Positions 49,790 to 61,957 of a DNA stretch of 64,000 bases are shown here, in pieces (the stretch's first letter is position 1; every line of letters begins with the position of its first letter). Location of the stretch: positions 11,890,822 through 11,954,821 of the forward strand of contig OY783193.1 in the NCBI GenBank assembly GCA_963678675.1, read 5' to 3'. The notes beneath the pieces are model-generated. The model had not been told where the DNA came from, did not search any database, and saw only the letters and a list, made by a program, of their open reading frames with translations. The DNA is from Xiphydria camelus (Eukaryota; Arthropoda; Insecta; Hymenoptera; Xiphydriidae). The translations under genes were made by a program, and so were the position numbers.

Positions 49790-52700
49790 TTAACTTAACT
49801 TTTATTAGGTAATAATCAGGCCAAAAAACAACAAAAATCACTGCTCGTCTGACGTTTGGGTTCCTCTTCGAACGAATCCTTCATTTCGTCTCCGAAGAGG
49901 GTTCGGAGAGGAATCGAAGCGTCAGGCGTGTAGTGATTTTTGTTGCTTTTTTGGCCTGATTGTTACCCAATAAAAGTTAAGTTAAATTAACCTTATATAT
50001 TATTAAACAATCGAAATTGAATACCTATACCTCTCTTGTACAGCGAAATATAATGTACGGAAAAGTATTCTAACAATTTAGTCTAAAATCTCATAGATTC
50101 TTAAGATAATATTACTTCTGTCGCCTGTAGTTTAATATTAATTTAACTTAACTTTTATTAGGTAATAATCAGGCCAAAAAACAACAAAAATCACTGCACG
50201 TCTGACGTTTCGGTTCTTTTTCGAATGAATCCTTCATTGTGTCTCCGGAGAGGGTTCGGAGAGGAATCGAAGCGTCAGACGTGCAGTGATTTTTGTTGTT
50301 TTTTGGCCTCATTATTACCTAATAAAAGTTAAGTTAAATTAATATTAAACTACAGGCGACAGAAGTAATATTATCTTAAGAATCTATGAGATTTTAGACT
50401 AAGAGTTGGTAGAATACTTTTTCGTACATTATATTTCGCTGTACACAAAAAAGGTATAGGTATTCAATTTCGATTATCTAATAATCTATGAGGTTAATTT
50501 AACTTAATTTTTATTAGGTAATAATCAGGCCAAAAAACAACAAAAATCACTGCTCGTCTGACGTTTGGGTTCCTCTTCGAACGAATCCTTCATTTCGTCT
50601 CCGAAGAGGGTTCGGAGAGGAATCGAAGCGTCAGGCGTGTAGTGATTTTTGTTGCTTTTTTGGCCTGATTGTTACCCAATAAAAGTTAAGTTAAATTAAC
50701 CTTATATATTATTAAACAATCGAAATTGAATACCTATACCTCTCTTGTACAGCGAAATATAATGTACGGAAAAGTATTCTAACAATTTAGTCTAAAATCT
50801 CATAGATTCTTAAGATAATATTACTTCTGTCGCCTGTAGTTTAATATTAATTTAACTTAACTTTTATTAGGTAATAATCAGGCCAAAAAACAACAAAAAT
50901 CACTGCACGTCTGACGTTTCGGTTCTTTTTCGAATGAATCCTTCATTGTGTCTCCGGAGAGGGTTCGGAGAGGAATCGAAGCGTCAGACGTGCAGTGATT
51001 TTTGTTGTTTTTTGGCCTCATTATTACCTAATAAAAGTTAAGTTAAATTAATATTAAACTACAGGCGACAGAAGTAATATTATCTTAAGAATCTATGAGA
51101 TTTTAGACTAAGAGTTGGTAGAATACTTTTTCGTACATTATATTTCGCTGTACACAAGAAAGGTATAGGTATTCAATTTCGATTATCTAATAATCTATGA
51201 GGTTAATTTAACTTAACTTTTATTAGGTAATAATCAGGCCAAAAGCAACAAAAATCACTGCACGTCTGACGTTTCGGTTCTTTTTCGAATGAATCCTTCA
51301 TTTCGTCTCCGAAGAGGGTTCGGAGAGGAATCGAAGCGTCAGGCGTGTAGTGATTTTTGTTGCTTTTTTGGCCTGATTGTTACCCAATAAAAGTTAAGTT
51401 AAATTAACCTTATATATTATTAAACAATCGAAATTGAATACCTATACCTCTCTTGTACAGCGAAATATAATGTACGGAAAAGTATTCTAACAATTTAGTC
51501 TAAAATCTCATAGATTCTTAAGATAATATTACTTCTGTCGCCTGTAGTTTAATATTAATTTAACTTAACTTTTATTAGGTAATAATCAGGCCAAAAAACA
51601 ACAAAAATCACTGCACGTCTGACGTTTCGGTTCTTTTTCGAATGAATCCTTCATTGTGTCTCCGGAGAGGGTTCGGAGAGGAATCGAAGCGTCAGACGTG
51701 CAGTGATTTTTGTTGTTTTTTGGCCTGATTATTACCTAATAAAAGTTAAGTTAAATTAATATTAAACTACAGGCGACAGAAGTAATATTATCTTAAGAAT
51801 CTATGAGATTTTAGACTAAGAGTTGGTAGAATACTTTTTCGTACATTATATTTCGCTGTACACAAAAAAGGTATAGGTATTCAATTTCGATTATCTAATA
51901 ATCTATGAGGTTAATTTAACTTAATTTTTATTAGGTAATAATCAGGCCAAAAAACAACAAAAATCACTGCTCGTCTGACGTTTGGGTTCCTCTTCGAACG
52001 AATCCTTCATTTCGTCTCCGAAGAGGGTTCGGAGAGGAATCGAAGCGTCAGGCGTGTAGTGATTTTTGTTGCTTTTTTGGCCTGATTGTTACCCAATAAA
52101 AGTTAAGTTAAATTAACCTTATATATTATTAAACAATCGAAATTGAATACCTATACCTCTCTTGTACAGCGAAATATAATGTACGGAAAAGTATTCTAAC
52201 AATTTAGTCTAAAATCTCATAGATTCTTAAGATAATATTACTTCTGTCGCCTGTAGTTTAATATTAATTTAACTTAACTTTTATTAGGTAATAATCAGGC
52301 CAAAAAACAACAAAAATCACTGCACGTCTGACGTTTCGGTTCTTTTTCGAATGAATCCTTCATTGTGTCTCCGGAGAGGGTTCGGAGAGGAATCGAAGCG
52401 TCAGACGTGCAGTGATTTTTGTTGTTTTTTGGCCTCATTATTACCTAATAAAAGTTAAGTTAAATTAATATTAAACTACAGGCGACAGAAGTAATATTAT
52501 CTTAAGAATCTATGAGATTTTAGACTAAGAGTTGGTAGAATACTTTTTCGTACATTATATTTCGCTGTACACAAAAAAGGTATAGGTATTCAATTTCGAT
52601 TATCTAATAATCTATGAGGTTAATTTAACTTAATTTTTATTAGGTAATAATCAGGCTAAAAAACAACAAAAATCACTGCTCGTCTGACGTTTGGGTTCCT

Positions 52701-54955
52701 CTTCGAACGAATCCTTCATTTCGTCTCCGAAGAGGGTTCGGAGAGGAATCGAAGCGTCAGGCGTGTAGTGATTTTTGTTGCTTTTTTGGCCTGATTGTTA
52801 CCCAATAAAAGTTAAGTTAAATTAACCTTATATATTATTAAACAATCGAAATTGAATACCTATACCTCTCTTGTACAGCGAAATATAATGTACGGAAAAG
52901 TATTCTAACAATTTAGTCTAAAATCTCATAGATTCTTAAGATAATATTACTTCTGTCGCCTGTAGTTTAATATTAATTTAACTTAACTTTTATTAGGTAA
53001 TAATCAGGCCAAAAAACAACAAAAATCACTGCACGTCTGACGTTTCGGTTCTTTTTCGAATGAATCCTTCATTGTGTCTCCGGAGAGGGTTCGGAGAGGA
53101 ATCGAAGCGTCAGACGTGCAGTGATTTTTGTTGTTTTTTGGCCTCATTATTACCTAATAAAAGTTAAGTTAAATTAATATTAAACTACAGGCGACAGAAG
53201 TAATATTATCTTAAGAATCTATGAGATTTTAGACTAAGAGTTGGTAGAATACTTTTTCGTACATTATATTTCGCTGTACACAAAAAAGGTATAGGTATTC
53301 AATTTCGATTATCTAATAATCTATGAGGTTAATTTAACTTAATTTTTATTAGGTAATAATCAGGCCAAAAAACAACAAAAATCACTGCTCGTCTGACGTT
53401 TGGGTTCCTCTTCGAACGAATCCTTCATTTCGTCTCCGAAGAGGGTTCGGAGAGGAATCGAAGCGTCAGGCGTGTAGTGATTTTTGTTGCTTTTTTGGCC
53501 TGATTGTTACCCAATAAAAGTTAAGTTAAATTAACCTTATATATTATTAAACAATCGAAATTGAATACCTATACCTCTCTTGTACAGCGAAATATAATGT
53601 ACGGAAAAGTATTCTAACAATTTAGTCTAAAATCTCATAGATTCTTAAGATAATATTACTTCTGTCGCCTGTAGTTTAATATTAATTTAACTTAACTTTT
53701 ATTAGGTAATAATCAGGCCAAAAAACAACAAAAATCACTGCACGTCTGACGTTTCGGTTCTTTTTCGAATGAATCCTTCATTGTGTCTCCGGAGAGGGTT
53801 CGGAGAGGAATCGAAGCGTCAGACGTGCAGTGATTTTTGTTGTTTTTTGGCCTCATTATTACCTAATAAAAGTTAAGTTAAATTAATATTAAACTACAGG
53901 CGACAGAAGTAATATTATCTTAAGAATCTATGAGATTTTAGACTAAGAGTTGGTAGAATACTTTTTCGTACATTATATTTCGCTGTACACAAAAAAGGTA
54001 TAGGTATTCAATTTCGATTATCTAATAATCTATGAGGTTAATTTAACTTAATTTTTATTAGGTAATAATCAGGCTAAAAAACAACAAAAATCACTGCTCG
54101 TCTGACGTTTGGGTTCCTCTTCGAACGAATCCTTCATTTCGTCTCCGAAGAGGGTTCGGAGAGGAATCGAAGCGTCAGGCGTGTAGTGATTTTTGTTGCT
54201 TTTTTGGCCTGATTGTTACCCAATAAAAGTTAAGTTAAATTAACCTTATATATTATTAAACAATCGAAATTGAATACCTATACCTCTCTTGTACAGCGAA
54301 ATATAATGTACGGAAAAGTATTCTAACAATTTAGTCTAAAATCTCATAGATTCTTAAGATAATATTACTTCTGTCGCCTGTAGTTTAATATTAATTTAAC
54401 TTAACTTTTATTAGGTAATAATCAGGCCAAAAAACAACAAAAATCACTGCACGTCTGACGTTTCGGTTCTTTTTCGAATGAATCCTTCATTGTGTCTCCG
54501 GAGAGGGTTCGGAGAGGAATCGAAGCGTCAGACGTGCAGTGATTTTTGTTGTTTTTTGGCCTCATTATTACCTAATAAAAGTTAAGTTAAATTAATATTA
54601 AACTACAGGCGACAGAAGTAATATTATCTTAAGAATCTATGAGATTTTAGACTAAGAGTTGGTAGAATACTTTTTCGTACATTATATTTCGCTGTACACA
54701 AGAAAGGTATAGGTATTCAATTTCGATTATCTAATAATCTATGAGGTTAATTTAACTTAACTTTTATTAGGTAATAATCAGGCCAAAAGCAACAAAAATC
54801 ACTGCACGTCTGACGTTTCGGTTCTTTTTCGAATGAATCCTTCATTGTGTCTCCAGAGAGGGTTCGGAGAGGAATCGAAGCGTCAGACGTGTTGTGATTT
54901 TTGTTGCTTTTGGCCTGATTATTACCTAATAAAAGTTAAGTTAAATTAATATTAA
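49790..54955. repeat. Tandem array of 709-bp palindromic units in element B
   Basis: The marker AGTTGGTAGAATAC recurs at 50404, 51113, 51821, 52530, 53239, 53948 and 54657, a period of 708-709 bp. Each unit holds two hairpins of different type. One has GCACGTCTGACGTTTCGGTT and a CCGGAGAGGG loop; the other has GCTCGTCTGACGTTTGGGTT and a CCGAAGAGGG loop. The two are joined by spacers that are reverse complements, so every hairpin centre is also the centre of a larger palindrome with arms of about 350 bp. Confidence 0.92.
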
Positions 54956-55072
54956 ACTACAGGCAACAGAAGTAATATTATCCTAAGAATCTATGAGGTT
55001 TTAGACAAGAAAGGTATAGTAGCGCGGACTAAAATTTTATACATTTTGCTACTTGGGTGGCGTTAACAAGTC

Positions 55073-55294
55073 TCACTCTGAATCCGAAGAATCTAATATA
55101 AAGTCTCTACCTAAATTTATTGTGGATAGGTTGAGTTCGTCACCTCTACCTTGAGATGTGCTTGGTAATGATAGCACTTCATCCCCGGTTGTAGTTCCTT
55201 TAGAACGGTGGCCATCCCAACACTTCGATGCAGTTAAGGCCACACCCACTGCTGCTTTCGCCACTTTCTCGGTGAGGTCTCGGTGATGCGACAA
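55073..55294 (-). CDS. Possible terminal exon of the small ORF in element B
   Basis: This is the reverse-strand counterpart of 46652-46873 in element A. The 73-residue open segment ends with the same RDFILDSSDSE and differs from A by one residue (E to V, in LTEKVAKAAVG). The upstream segment beginning MKKLPGGGSG is present at about 55530-55645 with the same GTAAGT donor. No family recognized. No ATG opens this segment; it starts at an AG acceptor, so it would be an internal or last exon. Confidence 0.3.
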   Translation of the reverse strand: MSHHRDLTEKVAKAAVGVALTASKCWDGHRSKGTTTGDEVLSLPSTSQGRGDELNLSTINLGRDFILDSSDSE

Positions 55295-56310
55295 AAGTGT
55301 TTCTGAAAATCATGAATTGAAATGTACTATCTATATAATAACGCTCTACGCGATATTGTTCCTCTTCTATTCTCTTGTACATATCGCGTTTTTCTGTTAT
55401 CTATATTCTGGTGCTGTTCAAATCGTTTGCGCCAAATTTTCAATGACTGGATTGCTCTGCATCAGATACTCTTTATAAAATATTAATTGCTTTTTCGCTA
55501 CCTACTGCTAATTTCAGGAACGTTACTTACTTGATAGTCGAGCTGCTGCGCTGACCAATGCCTCCGGTCTCCTTTCTGTTACTTTGCCTCCGAGTCGATG
55601 GAATATCTGGCCTTCCTGAACCTCCTCCAGGCAATTTTTTCATCCTGGCTGGATCTGCAACTCTGTGAAAGATGAGCATAAGAGATAATAAAGAAAATTT
55701 CATCTATCTGCCTCCTGCAAATAATTTTATTAAATTAGCTATTAATACTTACCCTTCTATGCAGGAAGCTGGATAATCCTTATTTCCTGCTCGTTCCAAT
55801 GTTCTGACTAATTAATAACGCACATTATATCGTTAAATGCTGACGGCTTCGTAACCTAAAAATAACGCGGGAACCGAACATACTTTTGACAGCTGAGGCG
55901 ATGCGCACGCCACGCTGCGGATTTTTATGCCATCTATTCGCTAAGAGCAGGGCCGTGTCTAACGAGGGGCCATTTCGTGCCACGCACTAGCCATGGGGCG
56001 CCGAAACTAAAAAAGGGCGCTAAGCATGAAGACGTCTCAACATCTAGAGGCGGCACTGATTCGCTAAGCTGCCGGCATAACCTTGTTTTCGCCTTGTTTT
56101 CGCCTTGTTTTCACCTTTCGCGCGAACCTGGTATCTCCCTGTTATTGCAAGCTTGAAACAGGCTAACGGTACAGGGCAGTGGTCAGTTTCGGCTATGCAA
56201 GGAACAGACAGGCTTGCAGCAACCCTGTTTTAACCTTGCAGCGTAACCTTGCAAAACGTACCTTGTAACAAGGTTGAACCTTGCACAACCTGGACAGATT
56301 TCTACCTGGG

Positions 56311-56440
56311 AACGAACTGCCGCGAATCACGCACCGCGCATCGCGCATCACGCATCGCGCATAGTCTGTATGGCTCTGTTTACGAATTGCTACGAACTAC
56401 CACGAACTGTCGCAAATCACGCATCGCGCATAGTCTGTAG
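56311..56440. repeat. GCGCGATGCGTGATT repeats at the right of element B
   Basis: Inverted relatives of 44410-44742. Two units end in GCATCGCGCATAGTCTGTA(G), with GAATTGCTACGAACTACC between them. Element B is inserted within this sequence. Confidence 0.7.
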
Positions 56441-57955
56441 CGGGCTTAAGACATGGTACTTTGAAGCAATAAATAGTTCTATAATGCACGTTTCAAAAAC
56501 GATTCTTCCAAAGTCCGAAGAAGGTTCGTAGTACAAGTTTTAAGAAGCTTTTGCTTCCGAGATCTGACGAGAGTCTTGTTAAGATTGTAAAAAAAATACA
56601 GTCAGCTTCGAAATTGAAACGTGCGTCAAGTGGACCCTTGGTGACTACATAAGATTAAAAAAGCATCCGAGATAACCCAAACTTAGAATAAAAGCAAATG
56701 AGAATCGAAGATTTTCGTTCGGCCGCCATAAATAGCTCCAGGACCTTTCGTGTAACGTCTCAAAAAATCGTCCGAAACAACAGTCGACTCATGTACCTAC
56801 GCGGAAACGCGTCGGCACACATCTCAGCGCGGTAGCGAAAGAACCGTGAGCGAGCGAATCTCATCATTGAGAAAAAAAACGCCGGGAAGACAGGGCGACC
56901 TTCGATACACTCGAAACGCCGCCGCTCGAGTGTTTCCCTATGCCAAAACCGTTGCATAACTCCTTGTGTTGACGAGTTCGCGCGAATCCCTCTCCCTCCG
57001 CGCGCACGCGCGTGTAGTCTTTGCGCGAAGTCGTGCAAAACTAAGGTCAGAGTAAGGTCGATGTAATGAGTTGCACAATGGGGCTATATTCGACGATGAC
57101 GGCGATGGGAGAGATATCGTAAACCGTTACTCGAGTAGGATAGAATCGCGGGCTTTGAAGCTGTAAGGGACGAGCTTGGCTGTCCGCGAAATGGGATTTT
57201 CTTAACGGTGCACTTTGCGCACGCGCCGAACGACACTTTAACGCCGAGAAAATACGAGTTTCGTTTTACGGAGACGCCTACGCGGGTGCGATGTGAGTGC
57301 AGCAGTCAGTAGAGGTTTCTAATATTGCGACTAGACGGGACAAGAAGAGTAGACGATATTGACTCCAACCGTTTCGTCGTCGCAACACAGTTAATAACGT
57401 CATTCTTACGCAGCCGTGCGTAATATACATCCGCGCGGATTTTACGATCCCTCGTATTTAATCGCGCAGTGCACACGCGTTTGAATAGTCTCCCAGGTAG
57501 GCTTATATGATCGTCATAACGTTCATACAAACTGCAATAATTGATTTCTCTATAGTTTACATTTATTTTGCCGCATGAGTTTAAAAAAGTAATTGCTCTT
57601 CAAAAAGTTGTTAGATTTACATCATAATGTGATTCAAATGAATCGTCGTATTTATTGCAGCAACATATTTACAAAAAATTTACGATATGTTGAATAAATG
57701 TTTAGCCTTTTATTTGTAATAATTTGAAATCATTTGAGCTGATACCACCCAAACTTGCTGTACAATTTACGTACACTTGTCTGTCCGGGCATCCATAACC
57801 GTCCGCAATACAGGGGCACGATATAAATGTGTAGCATCGGTCGGCGGCTGGCAACATTGTCGAAATATTTAACGCCGAAAAAACGCCACTGGCTTTTTGC
57901 GACCATTTCACAGCCGCAACGCCGGCAAGGCATCGAAATTCTTATGGCGCGTCCT
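56441..57955. other. Gene-free tract, partly GC-rich
   Basis: 56750-57300 is CpG-rich with chance ORFs. CCCAGGTAGG at 57492 resembles the end of elements A and B without a matching partner. Two overlapping minus-strand frames at 57702-57933 look like a broken reading frame of unknown origin (CYTFISCPCIADGYGC). Confidence 0.35.
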
Positions 57956-58805
57956 GACTGAGTCGACAGTGTCGATCGACACTGTCGATCGACACTTTCG
58001 ACTAGAATTTGTCGACTGGATTTTGTCGACCGGCATGTCGACTGGTTTGTCGGTAAACATCAAAGGGTAGTCGAGTCGACGGGTCTACAAGGCCCGACCC
58101 TCCGGAGGTATATTCCGACCCTCTCGGCGTAAACGGGCCCCCGGTTGGATTGGTCTTTCCGGACGGTCATCTATTGAATTCGTCATTCTCTCCTTTACAA
58201 GACATATTTAGTATTCCACGCATAGCGGTATCGATTAAAATTTTCGGGGAATGTGCGGGACTGCAAGCGCATTTGCCGCTTTTGCCGAAATATATCGTTT
58301 GCTAGTGAGGTATTCAGATCGCGGTGCTATCGAACGGTACGAACCGATATTCTGAATTCCGTCTATCGTACGATGGAACACAAATAAAAAAAGAAGCATT
58401 CGAGCATGAGCCAAGTAATTTAGCGTCTACACGAAGCGAACAGTTTGGGGCGGCCTTTGAGCATCGCCAAAAACCAGCTCAATCCCTTCCCAGGTCAATC
58501 CCTTCCCCGGTACGCCGACCGTCATCGCACCGCTGCCGAAACAACCGCTCGCCTTGCCGAACCCTCTGCGTTCGACTCGACTACCTTTGATGTTTACCGA
58601 CAACTCGTGGAAAGCCAGTCGACATGTCGATCGACAAAATATGTCGATCGACCAAGTCGACTGCCGCGTCCAGACTGAGTCGACAGTGTCGATCGACAGT
58701 GTCGATCGACAATGTCGACTCAGTGAGGACGCGGTTTTCGGTGTTCTGGTCGACAGTGTCGATCGACAGTGTCGATCGACACTGTCGACTCAGTCAGGAC
58801 GCGCC
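57956..58805. mobile_element. 850-bp TIR element with GTCGATCGAC subterminal repeats
   Basis: Ends GGCGCGTCCTGACTGAGTCG and CGACTCAGTCAGGACGCGCC. The words GTCGAC and GTCGATCGACA recur about a dozen times near both ends. A second inverted block TTTGTCGGTAAACATCAAAG pairs with CTTTGATGTTTACCGACAA. The right side holds an extra internal hairpin (GCGTCCAGACTGAGTCGAC...GTCGACTCAGTGAGGACGC). No clear target duplication and no transposase. Confidence 0.75.
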
Positions 58806-59433
58806 TTTAGGCTCGCGTTCATTATACATCCGCGAGGCTTTTACGACCTACCGCGCGAACCCACACTCCCGCGCGTTCTATGCGCGCCCGTCCATAACCT
58901 ACGCTCTCGCGTTTAGCAGCGTATATCGCGTTGGAATAACGTACACCTATACGGACCCAAGAGAGGTCGTTAAAGCTCGCTACGCGCACGGAGACGTGTC
59001 GCGAATAATCCGTTAAGACCGTTCGCCATTTCCGGGAGCCACGGCGGCAAAGCGCTCGCGCGCGCGCGCTCTCCAAGGACGGCTTCTCCTTCGGTCGTCG
59101 TTTATTAATAGGTTGTCGTTCGCTGCCTAGTGAAATTATGAAAACTCACCTCCTCGGGGACAATGGGTGCCAGAGTATATTGGACGGTAACTCGAACTCT
59201 CTCGAACGAGTCGAAAATCGACTCGGTGCCAAGTCGCGTTGATTCCGCGCGCGCGATCGTTTGTGGGAGGTGCAGTCTCTGCGGCGAAGAAAGCTCGGGT
59301 TTCGTTGTGCGTCCTTTCGCGCTTGTTTTCACGAATACTAAAGAGGAGCTTCCAGAATGAAAGACACAAAGCCGTAAAATGCGTGACTGTGAGCCACCTA
59401 TATATTTACCTGCACAATGAAAAAGAATTAGTT
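58806..59433. other. Gene-free CpG-rich tract
   Basis: ORFs in several frames on both strands without recognizable product. A CGCGCGCGCG run is near 59060. Confidence 0.35.
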
Positions 59434-59642
59434 GAATCTACTAAAAATTACTCGCAGGATCGCATTTAATTATTTTGTATCAATGAAATTTGTTAATATA
59501 AATCAGTGAAATATCTTTTCCTTGGAATCGCGTGGAATAGTATTTGATTGCAAGGAAGAAATATTCAATTAATATGAAATAAGATAAAATCGATGTAAGT
59601 AAATAATTACTCGCGACCCTGCAAGTCATTTTTAGTAGATTC
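59434..59642. mobile_element. Palindromic MITE (GAATCTACTAAAAAT ends)
   Basis: Left end GAATCTACTAAAAATTACTC and right end ATTTTTAGTAGATTC, with CGCAGGATCGCA and its complement TCGCGACCCTGCAAG inside. Arms continue into AT-rich sequence. Confidence 0.7.
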
Positions 59643-61700
59643 GACCAATTCGGGTTTCCCACCAATTTTTTTCCATCGTGGAATCGAAAAATTTGGACAA
59701 AATTATCAATCTCGTATTTTTTCAATTTTCATTCTCGGCCTTATTTCAGCTGGAAAACAACGTTCAAAAGTGCAGCTATAGGTCACCGTGTTTTAAGCCT
59801 ATCTTTCTCGCACTCGTTGCATGGCACAAGTGCGTCTCTTGCGTTTCGATAACGCCACAATATCGTAGAGAGAAACGCTCTTATAACTAAACTAAACTAT
59901 TTTTTCGCGCGTTTTCTTTTTCATGTGATATGAAATAGGTACTTATATATGTGTACGGATTACAAATTAAATTTAAAAATACGAATATTTCTTTCATGGG
60001 GAAACCGAATTCTGCGTAGACAAAGTGAGACCGCGCTCGACCTTGTCCATTATTATTGGACCACATGTATACGGTTCATTCGAGAAAATGAATAGCCGCC
60101 CTAGCTACTTTTGCCTATTATATATCCAACGCGACGATGCACGCTCACGCGTAAACAGCCGTCGAGCGAACGCACACACGCGTCTCCGCGCGCGGAGGGA
60201 CGCGTCACCCACACGTCCGCAAATTACGTTGTATGCCCGCGCGTGAGGGGGCACTTTCGTCTCGCCTATTTACGATGCGCCGGCTCATCGCGGGTCGCGC
60301 GCGAAGTGGCGAAACAGTCAAGGCGGAAATTCGAGCGAGTTTCCGCACCTGGCGAAGCGCGGGATGCGCTGCATCCGCGGCGCTCGTAGGGTCAAAGGCG
60401 GCGCCGCGGTCATTAACGAGTCATTAACGAACGAAAGTCGCTTACGAGGAGACGGCACGCCGAGCTTCCCGGCGCAACGTAGGTACATAGCCGCGTTGCG
60501 CTTTCCCTCGTAGCTGCCGCTCGGCTGCTGCAACCGCGATCGATGGAATCGCGCCTTCCGGAGTCCGCTCACGGTCGACGGCTCTCTCGCGGTACGGGCG
60601 ATCGTAAAAAGGATCCAAGCCGCTCCGCGGGAGAACCCGCCCACTCCCTCGCTTTCTTCTCGGGAGAGATCGCGAGGAGGCGAAAGAAAGGTCGCGGGGC
60701 TGCGCGAAAAACCGAGGAAAGAGCAGCCGGAAAAACTGTAGCGAGCGTTAATTGTTTCTCCGAGCGTGTTTTCTCCTCGCTCGGCTCTCTGTATTCGGCT
60801 GTACGCGACACCCATGTAAATAAATCTCCGTTCGAATTCCGAGCTGCGCGAGCGGCGGTCTCGTGCGAGATAGAAGGAGGAGAGTTTCTCCTCGACTTCT
60901 CCCGCTGCGGAGGAGTGAAAGTGAGTCGGAGACTTTCGGAAGAGCTTTGCCCCGATTCTCGAGCGGCAAACGAAGTGAGATGCACCAAGGACGACGTCGC
61001 GCCGGGATGAGAAATGTCGCCGCGCCGCGCGTACCGTCGTTTTCACCGCGCGCGCGCACACGTCGCGCGGCTCTGTGGTTTCCCTCGTTCGTGCGGTGGC
61101 TGCGGAAGTGTGGGGAGGTCGTTTCACGGAGACGGCGGCGGCGGCGGCGGTCCCTTGGTGGCGAAGGGGGGCGCTGCATGCACCGCGGGGATTCGTTGCT
61201 CTTCCGAAAGTCGTACAGCACGATGACGTTTCGTATTCGGGTTCTTCGACTTTCTCCGGGCTCCGTGAAACGGGGTCACTTTGGCGCTCGAGGTCTATTT
61301 TGACGGGGAGGGATACGATTTACTCCCTGCATCATATTCTGAAAACCGAAGAGTAACTGCGAGGCGAGACGATCGTTTTTCACGCGTGTTTTGGGTCGGC
61401 AGAAATTATGTGTCGTACTTTTCGAAAGAGGGAGATAGGTTGTTACATATAGGACCGAGAGAGAAGCGCAATCTTGAGTCGAGGACGATTTCTTCCATCA
61501 CGCGTCCGCCAGTTGCGCATTGGCCAAGATTTCGCGAAGTTGTAGATACATCGCGTCTGATCAACGTACGACAGATGTCGGACCGAAGTCGACGTCGAGA
61601 GATTCAATGGCGCCGTTGATTTCGCACCCGGAGCAGTCGATTTCGATGACATGTCCACTTTGATCGCGATCAACTGTCGATCGTAATTATCGCGTGCACG
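59643..61700. other. Gene-free tract with a strong CpG-rich block
   Basis: 60020-61330 is very GC- and CpG-rich with long overlapping ORFs on both strands (up to 269 codons). They are rich in Arg, Ser and Pro, as expected of chance frames in such DNA. A (GGC)n run is at about 61133-61151. This could be an unmethylated promoter or 5' UTR of a gene beyond the window, which is inference only. Confidence 0.4.
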
Positions 61701-61939
61701 CACTGAAAAAAATAATTTAGTAAAAATGACAAAATACATCTGAATAAACGAGTTTAGTTATTCTAACCGAAAAACCAGTAATTTGAATCAAATATTCAGT
61801 TATTCTAACCACATGTCTAATTATTCTAACCAGAAAATGATCAGTTTAACCAGACAGATCAAGGATCCATTTTTCACCAAACGGTTTGGTTATGGTCTCC
61901 AGGATTTTGCTTAATTTGAACAGGTTATTTTTCTCAGTG
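61701..61939. mobile_element. MITE of the CACTGAGAAAAAT family
   Basis: Ends CACTGAAAAAAATAATTTAG and TTATTTTTCTCAGTG. Blocks TGACAAAATACATCTGAAT and AACGGTTTGGTTATGGTCTC align with the family copies. No clear flanking duplication. Confidence 0.8.
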
Positions 61940-61957
61940 TTCCTTTCACGCTCGAAG

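Larger units (their letters stand above)
49364..56310 (-). mobile_element. TIR element B, array-expanded inverted copy of A, 6947 bp
   Basis: It begins CCCAGGTAGAAATCGTACCC and ends GTCCAGATTTCTACCTGGG-like sequence, the reverse of element A. The flanks carry a 2-bp duplication AA (49362-49363 and 56311-56312). Both termini, both CAAGGTT-rich subterminal regions, the ORF and the AT-rich part match A closely. The difference is the central array at 49790-54955: 15 hairpins instead of three. The 4253-bp excess is within one base of six 709-bp units. No transposase is visible. Confidence 0.85.

Noticed and set aside
60318..61127. 269-codon minus-strand ORF in the GC-rich block
   Set aside because: It overlaps several other long ORFs on both strands, is Arg/Ser/Pro-rich as expected of random frames in CpG-rich DNA, and has no recognizable domain.
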